Source: SHVO01 sp050250575 (GTDB lineage Bacteria > Pseudomonadota > Alphaproteobacteria > Rhodospirillales > Rhodospirillaceae). From it: a stretch of 64,000 nucleotides of DNA. Location: assembly GCA_050250575.1 (NCBI GenBank), contig JBFWOJ010000020.1, positions 1-64,000 on the forward strand, in the 5' to 3' direction. The notes below the pieces were generated by a model. It was not told the origin of the DNA. It made no database searches and saw only the letters and a list, made by a program, of their open reading frames with translations. Shown here piece by piece: positions 25,133-34,138 of the stretch (the first letter of the stretch is position 1; the number at the start of each line of letters is the position of its first letter). The translations under genes were made by a program, and so were the position numbers.

Positions 25133-26395
25133 CTAACTGAACTCGCGGCCCGCAAGATAGGGCGACAGCGCCGCGAGCGTGTCCTTGATGGCGCCCGAAT
25201 GCCGCCGCATCACCGATTGGCCGGCGGCCGCCATCTCGCGGCGCGTCTCGGGACTGCCGAGCAAGCGCCGAACCGCGTCGGCAAGGGCGACGGCGTCCGC
25301 CACCTGCACCGCCGCGCCCGTGTCGAGGAGTTCGGCCGTCGTTTCGCGGAAGTTGCTCATGTCCGGACCGAGAATGAGCGCGCACCCGATCAGCGCCGGC
25401 TCCGCCGGGTTTTGCCCGCCGCCGACCGCAAGGGATTTGCCCATGAATACCGTCTCGCACAGCCGGAAGAACAGGCCGAGTTCTCCCATGGTGTCGGCGA
25501 TATAGACCTCGATGTCCCTGGCGATCGCCTTGCTGTCGGACCGCAGCCTGCAGCGCAGTCCGCTCAAGGTCTCGGCCATCGTCCGTCCCTTGTCCGGGTG
25601 GCGCGGCACGACGACGCTGAGCAGGCCGGGGATCTCATCTTTCAGCATGCGCGCGACCTGACCGACGATCGCATCTTCCCCTGGGTGGATGCTGGCCGCG
25701 CACCACACCGGCCGGCCGGCAATGTCCTCGCGCAGTGCGGCCAGCGCGCGCTCGTCGGCGGGAAGCGGCGGGGCGGCCAGCTTGATGTTGCCCAGCGTGC
25801 GAACCTCCCGGGCGCCGAGCGCGGCGAAGCGGTCAGCGTCGAGCCGGGATTGGGCAAGCACGAGATCGAAGGGCGTCAGCACCGCTTTTGCAAATCCGGA
25901 CCAACGGCGCCAGCCGCGGTACGCTTTGTCGGACAGACGCGCGTTGAGGAGGACCGCCGGTGTTTTGCGGCGCCCGATCTCATTCAGTGTATTGGGCCAG
26001 AGTTCGGATTCCGACCAGAGCACGAGGTCGGGACGCCAGTGATCGAGGAACCGGCGGACCCAGGCGGTGCGGTCGAGTGGGACGAACTGATGAACACACC
26101 CATCGGTCAGGCGCTCCTTCAACAGAGCGGCCGAAGTCACGGTTCCCGTCGTGATCAGCACCTGCCATCCGGCGGCGCGGACGCCCTCGATGATCGGCAG
26201 CAGCGACAGGGCCTCTCCGACGCTGGCGCCATGAAGCCAGGCCAGTCTGCCGACGGGGCGCGGAGCCGAGGCGATCCCGCGCCGCTCCGGCAGACGTTGG
26301 GGAACTTCCTTGCCGCGATGTGCGCGGGCCTTCAGCCAGCCGCGGAGCGGGACTGCGGAAAGATCGGTGAAGACACGGTAGAGGAGCCGTATCAC
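25133..26395 (-). CDS. waaA: 3-deoxy-D-manno-octulosonic acid (Kdo) transferase
   Basis: 420 residues, GT30 family, which adds Kdo from CMP-Kdo to lipid A precursor at the inner membrane. It has an N-terminal anchor (LLYRVFTDLSAVPLRGWLKA), the KEVPQRLPER box, the active-site region WLHGASVGEALSLLP with its conserved Glu, DLVLWSESELWPN, and a C-terminal MGKSLAVGGGQNPAEPALIG. It looks canonical, yet lpxK, its frequent neighbour in alphaproteobacteria, is absent; the gene lies instead between a small helical protein and a GT41-like transferase. Confidence 0.9.
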   Translation of the reverse strand: MIRLLYRVFTDLSAVPLRGWLKARAHRGKEVPQRLPERRGIASAPRPVGRLAWLHGASVGEALSLLPIIEGVRAAGWQVLITTGTVTSAALLKERLTDGCVHQFVPLDRTAWVRRFLDHWRPDLVLWSESELWPNTLNEIGRRKTPAVLLNARLSDKAYRGWRRWSGFAKAVLTPFDLVLAQSRLDADRFAALGAREVRTLGNIKLAAPPLPADERALAALREDIAGRPVWCAASIHPGEDAIVGQVARMLKDEIPGLLSVVVPRHPDKGRTMAETLSGLRCRLRSDSKAIARDIEVYIADTMGELGLFFRLCETVFMGKSLAVGGGQNPAEPALIGCALILGPDMSNFRETTAELLDTGAAVQVADAVALADAVRRLLGSPETRREMAAAGQSVMRRHSGAIKDTLAALSPYLAGREFS

Positions 26396-26425
26396 GGAAC
26401 GGCTCCGGAGGTCGGTCGCGGGGAG

Positions 26426-26713
26426 TTACTTCTTCGCCGAGGCGAGGAGCTGGTCGACAACGGCCAGCGATTTGGGCGCTTCGGCGCCGCCGGCTTGGCT
26501 CGCGATCCAGTCTTTGACCTTCTTTGCGTCGACCGGATGGTCCTTGAGCATGACGCACAGGATGGCTTGAGAGGCGAAAAGGTTCGCGGCCAGGTCATTG
26601 ATCGCCCCGAGCAGCATGTCCGTCTGGGCATTGGAGGTCCGGTTCATCTTATCGAGGTCATCGGTGACCTTGGCAAGAAGACCCTGCACCTGGCTCATCA
26701 TGAAATCGGACAT
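26426..26713 (-). CDS. Small helical hypothetical protein
   Basis: 95 residues, predicted almost entirely helical (FMMSQVQGLLAKVTDDLDKM and DMLLGAINDLAANLFASQAI), without a signal peptide. It begins a minus-strand operon with waaA (30 bases downstream) and the GT41-like gene. It is divergent from the GT4 gene at 26851. No family recognised; a structural or chaperone-like role would be a guess. Confidence 0.65.
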   Translation of the reverse strand: MSDFMMSQVQGLLAKVTDDLDKMNRTSNAQTDMLLGAINDLAANLFASQAILCVMLKDHPVDAKKVKDWIASQAGGAEAPKSLAVVDQLLASAKK

Positions 26714-26850
26714 GCGCTATTCCTTCCCCGAAGACGGGTTTTGACCCTTTTCTTGATTCTGCACGCTTACAGGACCACCGGTAAATAAGACTTTAATCGG
26801 CCCCGGACGAAACTCTTGGAAAGTCGTTAATAGTGAGGCTAAAGGGCGGC

Positions 26851-28014
26851 ATGGCGGCGGAACAGGAAATTGGCATCGGCTGGCAGGTGGGTGTGGCCAG
26901 CGGCTGGGGCACTTACGGCACCAACTTGGCCGTCGAACTGGTCCGCCGCGGAATCGCCCCCGCTCTGTTCTTCGTCGCCGACCCCTTGGTCCTTACGCAA
27001 GCGCAAGCCGGTGTCCTCGGCGCGGCTCTGGCGCGCCATGCGCATTGGCGGGCGGAGCGCGGAAAAGGCGAGGTGCGCGCCGGCTTTCCTATTCTTCATG
27101 CCCTCGGCGACAAACTGGACTTCCCTCCGGTGCTCCGCGCGCTGCACGGCACGCCGGACATCGGCGTCGTGTTCTTCGAGTCCGCTCTTATTCCAAGAGA
27201 GAACATCGCGATCGCATCCCGCTTCGCCAAGATCGTGACCGGGTCAACGTGGAACGCGGACATCCTCAAGCGTCACGGCTTCACCAACGTGGTGAACTGT
27301 TTCCAGGGGGTCGATCTCGACACCTTCGCGCCGGGCCCTAAAAGCGGCCGCTTCGCCGGGCGCTTCGCGATCTTCTCCGGCGGCAAGCTTGAGTACCGCA
27401 AAGGTCAGGACCTTGTGGTAGCGGCTTTCAAGAAGTTCCACGCGCGCCATCGTGACGCGTTGCTCGTGACCGCCTGGCACAATCCCTGGCCCCAGGCGGC
27501 GCAAGGCCTCGCCCGCTCGCCGCATGTCGCGGGCCCGCCGCCCGTGAACGAGGGCCGTCTCGATGTGGCCGGATGGCTGACGCTGAACGGGCTGCCCCCG
27601 GATTCCTTCATGGATCTCGGCCCGCTCGCCAACACCACGACTGCACCGCTCCTGCGGGAGGTCGATGTCGCTGTTCTTCCCAGCCGCTGTGAAGGCGGGA
27701 CCAATCTCGTGGCCATGGAATGTATGGCGAGCGGCGTGCCTGTGATCCTGTCGCGCAATACCGGCCATCTTGATCTCGTCGGCAACGACAACTGCTATAC
27801 GCTCGACTTCCAGATCCCGATGAACGAAGTGTTGCGGCGCCCCGACCTCGACGGCTGGGGCGAGTCTTCCATCGAGGAGATCGTCCTCAAGCTCGAGGAG
27901 TCCTATGCCGATCGTGCCGGTGCGCTCCGCCGCGCCGCGAACGCCGTCGCGTTCATGCGGGACTGGAGCTGGTCGGCGCGCGTCGGCAAATTGCTCGACG
28001 CGTTACAGATGTGA
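26851..28014 (+). CDS. GT4-family glycosyltransferase
   Basis: 387 residues from the ATG at 26851 (AAAGGG nearby; a GTG at 26833 is an alternative start). Residues GWQVGVASGWGTYGTNLAVE form the N-terminal Gly-rich loop. FSGGKLEYRKGQDLVVAAF marks the donor-binding half, and LPSRCEGGTNLVAMECMASG with VPVILSRNTGHLDLV is the E-x7-E motif typical of retaining GT4 enzymes. Its 3' end overlaps the convergent TPR-GT41 gene by 12 bases. Substrate unknown. Confidence 0.88.
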   Translation: MAAEQEIGIGWQVGVASGWGTYGTNLAVELVRRGIAPALFFVADPLVLTQAQAGVLGAALARHAHWRAERGKGEVRAGFPILHALGDKLDFPPVLRALHGTPDIGVVFFESALIPRENIAIASRFAKIVTGSTWNADILKRHGFTNVVNCFQGVDLDTFAPGPKSGRFAGRFAIFSGGKLEYRKGQDLVVAAFKKFHARHRDALLVTAWHNPWPQAAQGLARSPHVAGPPPVNEGRLDVAGWLTLNGLPPDSFMDLGPLANTTTAPLLREVDVAVLPSRCEGGTNLVAMECMASGVPVILSRNTGHLDLVGNDNCYTLDFQIPMNEVLRRPDLDGWGESSIEEIVLKLEESYADRAGALRRAANAVAFMRDWSWSARVGKLLDALQM

Positions 28015-29940
28015 TTGCACCACCCCGTGCATGGCGGCGGTAAAATCCACCGCAAATCTCTTCCCATCGCAGAGCGTCGCGTTGACTTTATCTCGCAATG
28101 CCGTGCGCGGCGGCGTCAATCGCCTAAGGTCGCCCGCCAGCGATGCCGCCAGCTTTTCAAACCCGCCGCGGTCCGGCGCGATAAACTCTGGTAGCCCGGC
28201 ATGCGTGAGATAGCTCGCCGCGTGGCGGCCGGCGAAGGTCGCGCCGGGGAAGGTGACTACGGGACATCCCATCCACAACGCTTCGCAGGTCGTAAGGCCG
28301 CCGGAATAGGGGAAGGTATCCAGCGCGATATCGACCCTGTTGTAGGTTTGTAGGAACGCCGTGCGCGGCGAACGGCCCTCAATGGTGACGCGCGCGGCAT
28401 CGACCCCGTGCGCTGCGAAGGCGGCACGCAATCTTTTTTGCACGCCTTCGTCCTCGAGCCCCCGAAACTTGAGAAGCAGGCGGCTCGTCGGCACCCGCGC
28501 CAGGATGCCGGCATAGCTCGCGATCACCGCTTCGCTTAGCTTGGCCGGATTGTTGAGGCTGCCGAACGTCACGAATCCGTTTTTCACCGCCGGCCATTCG
28601 TTCACCGCCCCGACGTCGGGCGGATCGAAACAGGTGTAGCCATGCGGCAGCCGGATGATCTTTTCCGCGTAGTGTGTTTCACTTCCCGGCGGCGCCTGCA
28701 CCGCGTCGCCCAGCACATAATCCATGGCCGGAAGGCCGGTTGTGCCCACGTATCCAAGCCAGCTCACCTGTATCGGCGCCGCCCTGCGCGCGAAGACGCC
28801 GAGCCGGTGACCGGCGGTGTGCCCTGACAGGTCGAACAGGATTTGAATGCCGGCGTCCCTCACTGCGCGCGCAAGATCTTCGTCGCCGAGCCCATCCACG
28901 CGCCGCCACGTCGTCACCTTGGCGATCCGCGCGCTGATCTCGTCTTCGCGGGTCTGCGGCCGGGTCGAGAAGATTACGGCGTGCAAATCTTCCGTCTTGA
29001 GGTTCTCGAACAGCCGCACGCTTAGAAGACCCACGGGATGCACCCCGAGATCCGGCGAAATGAACCCTACGACCACGGGCTTCTGCCGCCGCAGCTGCGG
29101 GGCAGCCGGCGTGACGTGCGAGACATGGCGCGCGGTCCATTGGGCGTGAGCGCGCGCGAGGCTTTCCTCCGTCACGCCGGCCACATATTGCTGCGCGCTG
29201 AGCCAGTTGCTCGCCGCCGGCATGTAGTCTTGATCGTGCGCCATTGCGGCGGCAAACGCGCCGATCGCTTCGGACGAACGTCCTTGGTCGCTCAAGATCA
29301 CGCCGAGACTATTGTAAGCCCTGGCCGTCGGTTTCTGCGCCAGCACCTTGCGGATTTCCGCTTCCGCGGCGGTCAGCTTGCCTTGGTCGCGATAGGCGTT
29401 GGCGAGGTTGTAGCGCGCTTCTGCGTAATCCGACCGCTGTGCGACCGCCGTCTCGAAGGCGAGCGTCGCCGCGTCCAGGTGCTCGAGGTCCCGCAACGCG
29501 TTTCCCAGGTTGGAATGGGCTTCCGGATAGTGCGGCTGGAGGCGCACGGCGTTGCGATACGAGTCCGCCGCGGCCGCGAGCCGGCCTGTTTCCAGCAGCA
29601 GGTTGCCCAGGTTGTAGTGAAACACCGCCATGTCCGGCGCCAGGGTCACCGCCGCGCGCAACGCCGCTTCGGCTTCGGCGATACGCCCTGCGGTTTGCAA
29701 TGCAGTGCCGAGGTTGCCGTGCGCATCGGCGAAGTCGGGCTTCAAGGAGACCGCCTTTTGCAGCGCTGAAACCGCTGCGCCGGTCTCGCCTGTCTGCAGA
29801 AGCGCGATCCCGAGCAGGTGCCAGGCGTCGGGAACGGCGTCGCTGACGTTCAGGCCTTCGCGATAGAGCGCCGCGGCGCCCGCTGCGTCGCCGGCTTGGT
29901 GGCGGGCCAGTCCTTGCTTGAAAAGGTCCGCCGCCGTCAT
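28003..29940 (-). CDS. TPR-GT41 (OGT/SPINDLY-like) glycosyltransferase
   Basis: 645 residues. Seven or so TPRs (1-260), for example MAVFHYNLGNLLLETGRLAA and YPEAHSNLGNALRDLEHLDA. The GT41 catalytic region follows: VGFISPDLGVHPVGLLSVRL, the histidine motif FDLSGHTAGHRLGVFARRAA, QVSWLGYVGTTGLPAMDYVL and DIALDTFPYSGGLTTCEALW. Eukaryotic relatives transfer O-GlcNAc to Ser/Thr of proteins. It is the last gene of a three-transferase operon, its start overlapping the previous stop by one base, and lies 3 kb from the first flagellin gene. Confidence 0.92.
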   Translation of the reverse strand: MTAADLFKQGLARHQAGDAAGAAALYREGLNVSDAVPDAWHLLGIALLQTGETGAAVSALQKAVSLKPDFADAHGNLGTALQTAGRIAEAEAALRAAVTLAPDMAVFHYNLGNLLLETGRLAAAADSYRNAVRLQPHYPEAHSNLGNALRDLEHLDAATLAFETAVAQRSDYAEARYNLANAYRDQGKLTAAEAEIRKVLAQKPTARAYNSLGVILSDQGRSSEAIGAFAAAMAHDQDYMPAASNWLSAQQYVAGVTEESLARAHAQWTARHVSHVTPAAPQLRRQKPVVVGFISPDLGVHPVGLLSVRLFENLKTEDLHAVIFSTRPQTREDEISARIAKVTTWRRVDGLGDEDLARAVRDAGIQILFDLSGHTAGHRLGVFARRAAPIQVSWLGYVGTTGLPAMDYVLGDAVQAPPGSETHYAEKIIRLPHGYTCFDPPDVGAVNEWPAVKNGFVTFGSLNNPAKLSEAVIASYAGILARVPTSRLLLKFRGLEDEGVQKRLRAAFAAHGVDAARVTIEGRSPRTAFLQTYNRVDIALDTFPYSGGLTTCEALWMGCPVVTFPGATFAGRHAASYLTHAGLPEFIAPDRGGFEKLAASLAGDLRRLTPPRTALRDKVNATLCDGKRFAVDFTAAMHGVVQSHL

Positions 29941-30869
29941 CAGTGCTGTAAAGCCGCGGCAAGCGTCACCGGCGCGGCTTGCGCCTTGATGTGATGCACG
30001 GCCACCTGTTGGAAGCGGTCATAAAAGTCCGCGAGCATGGCGACACCGGCTTCGTCGGGGGTGGCGCTTCCTTTTGCAGGCTCGGTGCCGCGCGTGAAGA
30101 CGCCGCTGTAGAGATGCGAGATGAAATCGAAAAACAGGTCGAACTGCCGGCCGGCGGCGGACGGGTTCTGCCCGCGCGTGCGCCGGGCCAGCTCGATGAC
30201 GTAGGTGATGAGCGCATGGAAGAAGAGATAGATCGTATCGTCCCACCGCGTTTCATGATGGACATGCAGCGCCACCGGCGAGGTGAAGGTCTTTAGCGGC
30301 ATGCCCTTCAGCAAGGTCACAAGCGGCATCCAGTAATCCCAGAACGGCATCCCCATGCAGAACGGGCTGTCGGAAAAATCCTCAAGCGCCGATCCCGACA
30401 TGAAGAAGTAATCGTAGCCGATCGAATATTTCTCCTCACCGGTCGGTACGAAACGGGTGAAGCTTTCCATATCGATCACATCGACCCGCGGCCCGCACAA
30501 CAGGCTGCCGTGCGCCTCGCGCTGGATGAAATCTTTCAGCCCCGGGACATTCCGCAGATAGATGTCGGCGTTGATGATGCCCACGGTCGCCGCCGCAGGC
30601 GCGAGACCGCGTGCGGCGATCGCCTGTCGCAGCACCTTGAGCACGTCGTGGATGAAGGGCACCGGCTTCTTGGCGAATTTCTCCGCCGTCACGCTCACCG
30701 GCAGAACCATCACGTCCGGAAAAGCCTTGCGCACGGCGTCGGCCTCGGCGGCGCCGTTCACCGAAAGCACATCGAAACCGCAGGCGATCCAGGAGGCGAC
30801 CGTCGCGCTTTGCAGGGCTGGGTCGCGGTCCGGGACCAGGCTGGTAGCCAGGAAAATCGGCGGAGACAT
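29940..30869 (-). CDS. Putative GT2-like glycosyltransferase
   Basis: 309 residues, cytoplasmic. N-terminal IFLATSLVPDRDPALQSATV and a conserved IINADIYLRNVP (DxD-like metal-binding site, about residue 101) point to a GT-A fold. It lacks the full GT2 signature, so the family call is tentative. A YSIGYDYFFMSGSALED stretch resembles acceptor-side loops of such enzymes. It is located between the GT8-like and TPR-GT41 genes, 10 bases after the former and overlapping the latter. Confidence 0.65.
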   Translation of the reverse strand: MSPPIFLATSLVPDRDPALQSATVASWIACGFDVLSVNGAAEADAVRKAFPDVMVLPVSVTAEKFAKKPVPFIHDVLKVLRQAIAARGLAPAAATVGIINADIYLRNVPGLKDFIQREAHGSLLCGPRVDVIDMESFTRFVPTGEEKYSIGYDYFFMSGSALEDFSDSPFCMGMPFWDYWMPLVTLLKGMPLKTFTSPVALHVHHETRWDDTIYLFFHALITYVIELARRTRGQNPSAAGRQFDLFFDFISHLYSGVFTRGTEPAKGSATPDEAGVAMLADFYDRFQQVAVHHIKAQAAPVTLAAALQH

Positions 30870-30879
30870 GGCGTGGAAC

Positions 30880-31785
30880 TTACACGTTTTCCCGGTGCTG
30901 CGCCTGCGTCAGAACCACCGGATTGAACCGGCTCCGGTCCATCGGCGGAAGCTTGGCTTCGCGCCTCAGCTTGTCCGCCAGCTCGAAGTAGGTGTCCATC
31001 GGCACGAGGCCGCAAAAGTGGCATAGCACGCCCGACCATAGTTGCGGCGGTCCGCCGGGCGCCTGCTTGAGCACTCGCAGCTCGCCCGTATCCAGATCCA
31101 TGATCCCTTCCTTGATGTTCGGCGTCGTCACCTGCAGCCGCGCCCCCGGCGGGGATTCCAAAGGTGGGATGCCGAGGGACGCCAGCGCGGCGGCGAAGAA
31201 CGGCTCGTCGGCGTATTCACCGGCGTGTTTGTAGGTATAGCTGATGGCATCGCGGTGCGGGCTTTCGTAAAGCGCGCGCACTTTGTCGAAGACTTCTTCG
31301 GAGGCATGGCTGCGCTCGAAATACATGACGCCCGCATTGAAGACTGTCAGGTAGGAAAGGCCGAGCAGGGCGCAGAGCGCGCTCGCGTCCTTTTCGCCAA
31401 GCGAGCACGCGAATACCGGACCGCGCAATTGACGGTGGCCCTCGACCACAAAAGGCTGGCCCTTGAACCTCCGCCAGAAGAACTCGATGCGCGGACTGAA
31501 GAGAAGGCAGTCGGCGTCGATGTAAAAAGTGCGGTCGTACGGCGTCAGCTCGAACAGACGCGCCTTGTTCATCGCCCCGCGGAGCTGCGCATCGTCGTCG
31601 GCGAGGATCACGCGGTCGAAAAGGGCTGCGATCGCCGGCTCGACCTTCACCTTGGCGTTGACGGCCACGCTCACCGCCCGGCGCTCCAGCCTGCGCACCG
31701 AGAGGGCGAAATTGGCCGCGAGCTCCAGATACCGGGAGTCGTCGAAGGCGAGCAGGAGATATCCTTCGCTATTGTCCTGAGACAC
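30880..31785 (-). CDS. GT8-like glycosyltransferase
   Basis: 301 residues. The fold resembles glycogenin-type GT-A enzymes: YLLLAFDDSRYLELAANFAL at the start, the DxD motif in RTFYIDADCLLFSP (about residues 91-96), and LTVFNAGVMYFERS acceptor-side residues. It is the first gene of the minus-strand operon leading to the GT2-like and TPR-GT41 genes, and it is divergent from the first flagellin gene. Donor and acceptor unknown. Confidence 0.75.
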   Translation of the reverse strand: MSQDNSEGYLLLAFDDSRYLELAANFALSVRRLERRAVSVAVNAKVKVEPAIAALFDRVILADDDAQLRGAMNKARLFELTPYDRTFYIDADCLLFSPRIEFFWRRFKGQPFVVEGHRQLRGPVFACSLGEKDASALCALLGLSYLTVFNAGVMYFERSHASEEVFDKVRALYESPHRDAISYTYKHAGEYADEPFFAAALASLGIPPLESPPGARLQVTTPNIKEGIMDLDTGELRVLKQAPGGPPQLWSGVLCHFCGLVPMDTYFELADKLRREAKLPPMDRSRFNPVVLTQAQHRENV

Positions 31786-31943
31786 GGGAATTCACAGCCA
31801 AAAGTTGATCTCATCGATGCCCGGCGGCCGGAGGAGTTTCAATCTGCACGCGGAATGGCCGGAAAGGGCGATTAAGCTTGCGAGCCTAGCCGTGAGTGGT
31901 TAACAAGTTGAAAAGGCTGGTTAATTTTCCGTTAAGGCAGTGT

Positions 31944-31973
31944 TTGACAACTCCTCCCGCAAACATTTATAAA
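31944..31973 (+). promoter_or_regulatory. Sigma-70-type promoter of first flagellin gene
   Basis: TTGACA at 31944-31949, an 18-base spacer, and TATAAA at 31968-31973. No GG-N10-GC sigma-54 element was found in this upstream region, unlike the second flagellin gene. Transcription would start near 31980, giving an 85-base leader. Confidence 0.6.
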
Positions 31974-31991
31974 TTGCGGTGCTTAGCTTAG

Positions 31992-32032
31992 CCCCTGAAT
32001 GGGGTATTTCGGCTGGGCCGACAGAAATGTCG
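31992..32032 (+). promoter_or_regulatory. Structured leader of first flagellin mRNA
   Basis: Two small hairpins lie in the leader: CCCC-TGAAT-GGGG (31992-32004) and CGACA-GAAA-TGTCG (32019-32032), the latter with a GNRA-type tetraloop. In Caulobacter FlbT acts on the 5' leader of flagellin mRNA; these are candidate targets, followed by a CTAGAAA box at 32044-32050 that recurs before the third flagellin gene. Confidence 0.4.
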
Positions 32033-32064
32033 TCAACACTGTCCTAGAAAAGGAGCTGCGCGTT

Positions 32065-32949
32065 ATGAGTGATATTACCCTTTCGAGTGCAACACGAGCG
32101 AACCTGCTGTCGCTCCAAAGCACGACGAACCTGATCGGCCGCACGCAAGAGCGTCTGGCCACGGGTCTCAAAGTCAACAGCGCCATCGACGACGCGCTGG
32201 CCTTCTTCAAAGCCCGTAACCTGAACAGCCGCGCGACCGACCTGTCGTCCCTGAAGGACGCCATCCTCGGCGGTATCAGCGTTATTAAGGCCGCGGTGCA
32301 GGGCCTCGAAGCGATCGAAGCGGTGATCAAGCAGATGAAGGCGCTTGCTCAGTCCGCGATCTCGTCGCCGGAAAGCACGACCCGCGCGAAGCTGGCCAGC
32401 CAGTTCAACGAACTGCGTAGCCAGGTCGACAACCTCGCTGAAGACGCCAGCTTCAACGGCGTCAACCTGCTCAAGAACACCACCGACTCGTTCATCGGCG
32501 GCGCTGACCAGCTGACGGTGAAGTTCAACGAACGTACCGATACTTCGGCCGTCAACCAGCTCGTCGTCTCCGGCCTCAGCTCGGCGGACTTCTCGGAAAT
32601 CGTCGCGTCTGCCGCCGTCGCCACCGGCGCGACCACCGACGTGTGGGGCGTCACCGGCGCCGCCGCCGTCACCGCGATCACGGCCTCGATCCGCGCTCTC
32701 GATTCCGCGCTGGTCACCGTGCGTCAGGTCGCGCAGGAATTCGGTACGAATTCCGCGTTACTGCAGATCCGCGCCGACTTCACCACCAACCTGATCAACA
32801 CCCTCAAGGGTGGTGCGTCGGAACTGGTGAATGCGGACTTGAACGAAGAATCGGCCAACCTGCTCTCGCTGCAAACGCGCCAGCAGTTGGGTACGATCTC
32901 GCTCTCGATCGCGCAGCGTTCCGAGCAGTCGATCCTCCGCCTGTTCTAA
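32065..32949 (+). CDS. Flagellin (paralogue 1)
   Basis: 294 residues from the ATG at 32065, with AAAGGAG nine bases upstream. The N-terminal D0/D1 helix contains RTQERLATGLKVNSAIDDAL and FFKARNLNSRATDLSSLKDA. The C-terminal helix ends NLLSLQTRQQLGTISLSIAQ and SEQSILRLF. A short central region (about 150-215) has the Thr/Ala-rich ATGATTDVWGVTG segment that varies between the four paralogues and is a plausible exposed O-glycosylation site. There are no D2/D3 domains. It is followed by a strong hairpin and then paralogue 2. Confidence 0.96.
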   Translation: MSDITLSSATRANLLSLQSTTNLIGRTQERLATGLKVNSAIDDALAFFKARNLNSRATDLSSLKDAILGGISVIKAAVQGLEAIEAVIKQMKALAQSAISSPESTTRAKLASQFNELRSQVDNLAEDASFNGVNLLKNTTDSFIGGADQLTVKFNERTDTSAVNQLVVSGLSSADFSEIVASAAVATGATTDVWGVTGAAAVTAITASIRALDSALVTVRQVAQEFGTNSALLQIRADFTTNLINTLKGGASELVNADLNEESANLLSLQTRQQLGTISLSIAQRSEQSILRLF

Positions 32950-32986
32950 GACAGCGCGGAGCTCCTCGAGCAATACCAGGACAGTG

Positions 32987-33009
32987 GGCGGGCCCCTTTG
33001 GGGCCCGCC
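32987..33009 (+). terminator. Hairpin after flagellin 1
   Basis: GGCGGGCCCC (32987-32996) pairs with GGGGCCCGCC (33000-33009) around a 3-base loop. No T-run follows, so it may act as a weak terminator or an mRNA 3' stabiliser. Confidence 0.6.
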
Positions 33010-33013
33010 GTAC

Positions 33014-33029
33014 TGGTCCTCTTATCGCA
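33014..33029 (+). promoter_or_regulatory. Candidate sigma-54 promoter of flagellin 2
   Basis: TGGTCCTCTTATCGCA has the GG-N10-GC spacing and the same TCGCA -12 element as the flgI promoter; the -24 part (TGGTCC) is imperfect. Transcription would begin near 33040, about 100 bases before the gene. Confidence 0.5.
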
Positions 33030-33141
33030 GAAGGCGGCTCCGGCCGTTACGGACACCGGGACCACCACTTACGCGTTTATTATTTGGTATTCACTGGCCG
33101 CGTAGGCTGGGTACTCCGGCACTCGAAGTTCGGAGGCGCCA

Positions 33142-34026
33142 ATGGGCGACATTACCCTTACGTCGGCGACACGGGCCAATCTCCTGTCGCTGCAAAGCAC
33201 GACCAATCTTATCGGGCGGACGCAAGAGCGTCTCGCCACCGGGCTGAAGGTCAATAGCGCCATCGACGACGCGCTCGCCTTCTTCAAGGCGCGCAATCTC
33301 AATAGCCGCGCCAACGACCTTTCCAGCATCAAGGACCAGATCGCCAACGGCATCAGCACCATCAGGGCGGCGATTCAGGGCCTTGAAGCGATCGAATCGG
33401 TCATCAAGCAGATGAAGGCGCTGGCGCAATCGGCCATCTCTTCGCCGGAAAGCAGCACCCGCGCCAAGCTCGCCAGCCAGTTCAATGAATTGCGCAGTCA
33501 GGTCGACAACCTCGCCGAGGACGCGCACTTCAACGGCTACAATCTTCTCAAGAACACCAGCGATGCGTTTGTCGGCGGGGCCGACATGCTGACGGTAAAG
33601 TTCAACGAGCGCATCGAACCGCCCGGGCTCAGCCAGCTCGTGGTCAGCGGCCTCACCACTGCGGATTTCTCGACGATCATGGCCAACGCCGCGGTCGCCG
33701 CCGGCGCCGGCACCGACGTATGGGGTGTCACGGGTACGGCCGCCGTGACCGCCATCACCGCGTCGATCCGCGCGCTCGATTCCGCGCTCGTGACCGTGCG
33801 TCAGGCGGCCCAGGAATTCGGCACCAACTCGGCGATGCTGCAAATCCGCATCGATTTCACGCAGAACTTGATCAACACGCTCCGGGGCGGCGCGGCCGAG
33901 CTCGTCAACGCCGATCTCAATGAGGAATCGGCCAATCTGCTCTCGTTGCAGACGCGGCAGGAGCTCGGCACCATCTCGCTGTCGATCGCGCAGCGCTCCG
34001 AGCAATCGATCCTGCGCCTGTTCTAG
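33142..34026 (+). CDS. Flagellin (paralogue 2)
   Basis: 294 residues, nearly collinear with paralogue 1 (TRANLLSLQSTTNLIGRTQE is identical). Differences cluster in the central segment (AAVAAGAGTDVWGVTGTAAV) and around KFNERIEPPGLSQLVVSG. GGAGG lies five bases before the ATG. It ends in LGTISLSIAQRSEQSILRLF and is followed by a clear terminator. It probably arose by tandem duplication with paralogue 1. Confidence 0.96.
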   Translation: MGDITLTSATRANLLSLQSTTNLIGRTQERLATGLKVNSAIDDALAFFKARNLNSRANDLSSIKDQIANGISTIRAAIQGLEAIESVIKQMKALAQSAISSPESSTRAKLASQFNELRSQVDNLAEDAHFNGYNLLKNTSDAFVGGADMLTVKFNERIEPPGLSQLVVSGLTTADFSTIMANAAVAAGAGTDVWGVTGTAAVTAITASIRALDSALVTVRQAAQEFGTNSAMLQIRIDFTQNLINTLRGGAAELVNADLNEESANLLSLQTRQELGTISLSIAQRSEQSILRLF

Positions 34027-34049
34027 CGTTTCTGCCTCAGGTCACAGGG

Positions 34050-34076
34050 AAGGCGGTCTCTTCGGCCGCCTTTTTT
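34050..34076 (+). terminator. Terminator after flagellin 2
   Basis: AAGGCGG (34050-34056) pairs with CCGCCTT (34066-34072) and runs into six T (34071-34076), 24 bases after the flagellin stop. Confidence 0.85.
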
Positions 34077-34138
34077 GCCGGGGTGTGCACGTTTGTCCGC
34101 CGCCCGTCTGCCTGACGGCGTTTGCATGTGCGCGGGCT

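Noticed and set aside
23361..25460. Longer N-terminus for the GT41-like protein
   Set aside because: The added 113 residues lie inside waaA in another frame and are Arg/Gly-rich noise; the ATG at 25121 sits just after the waaA stop.
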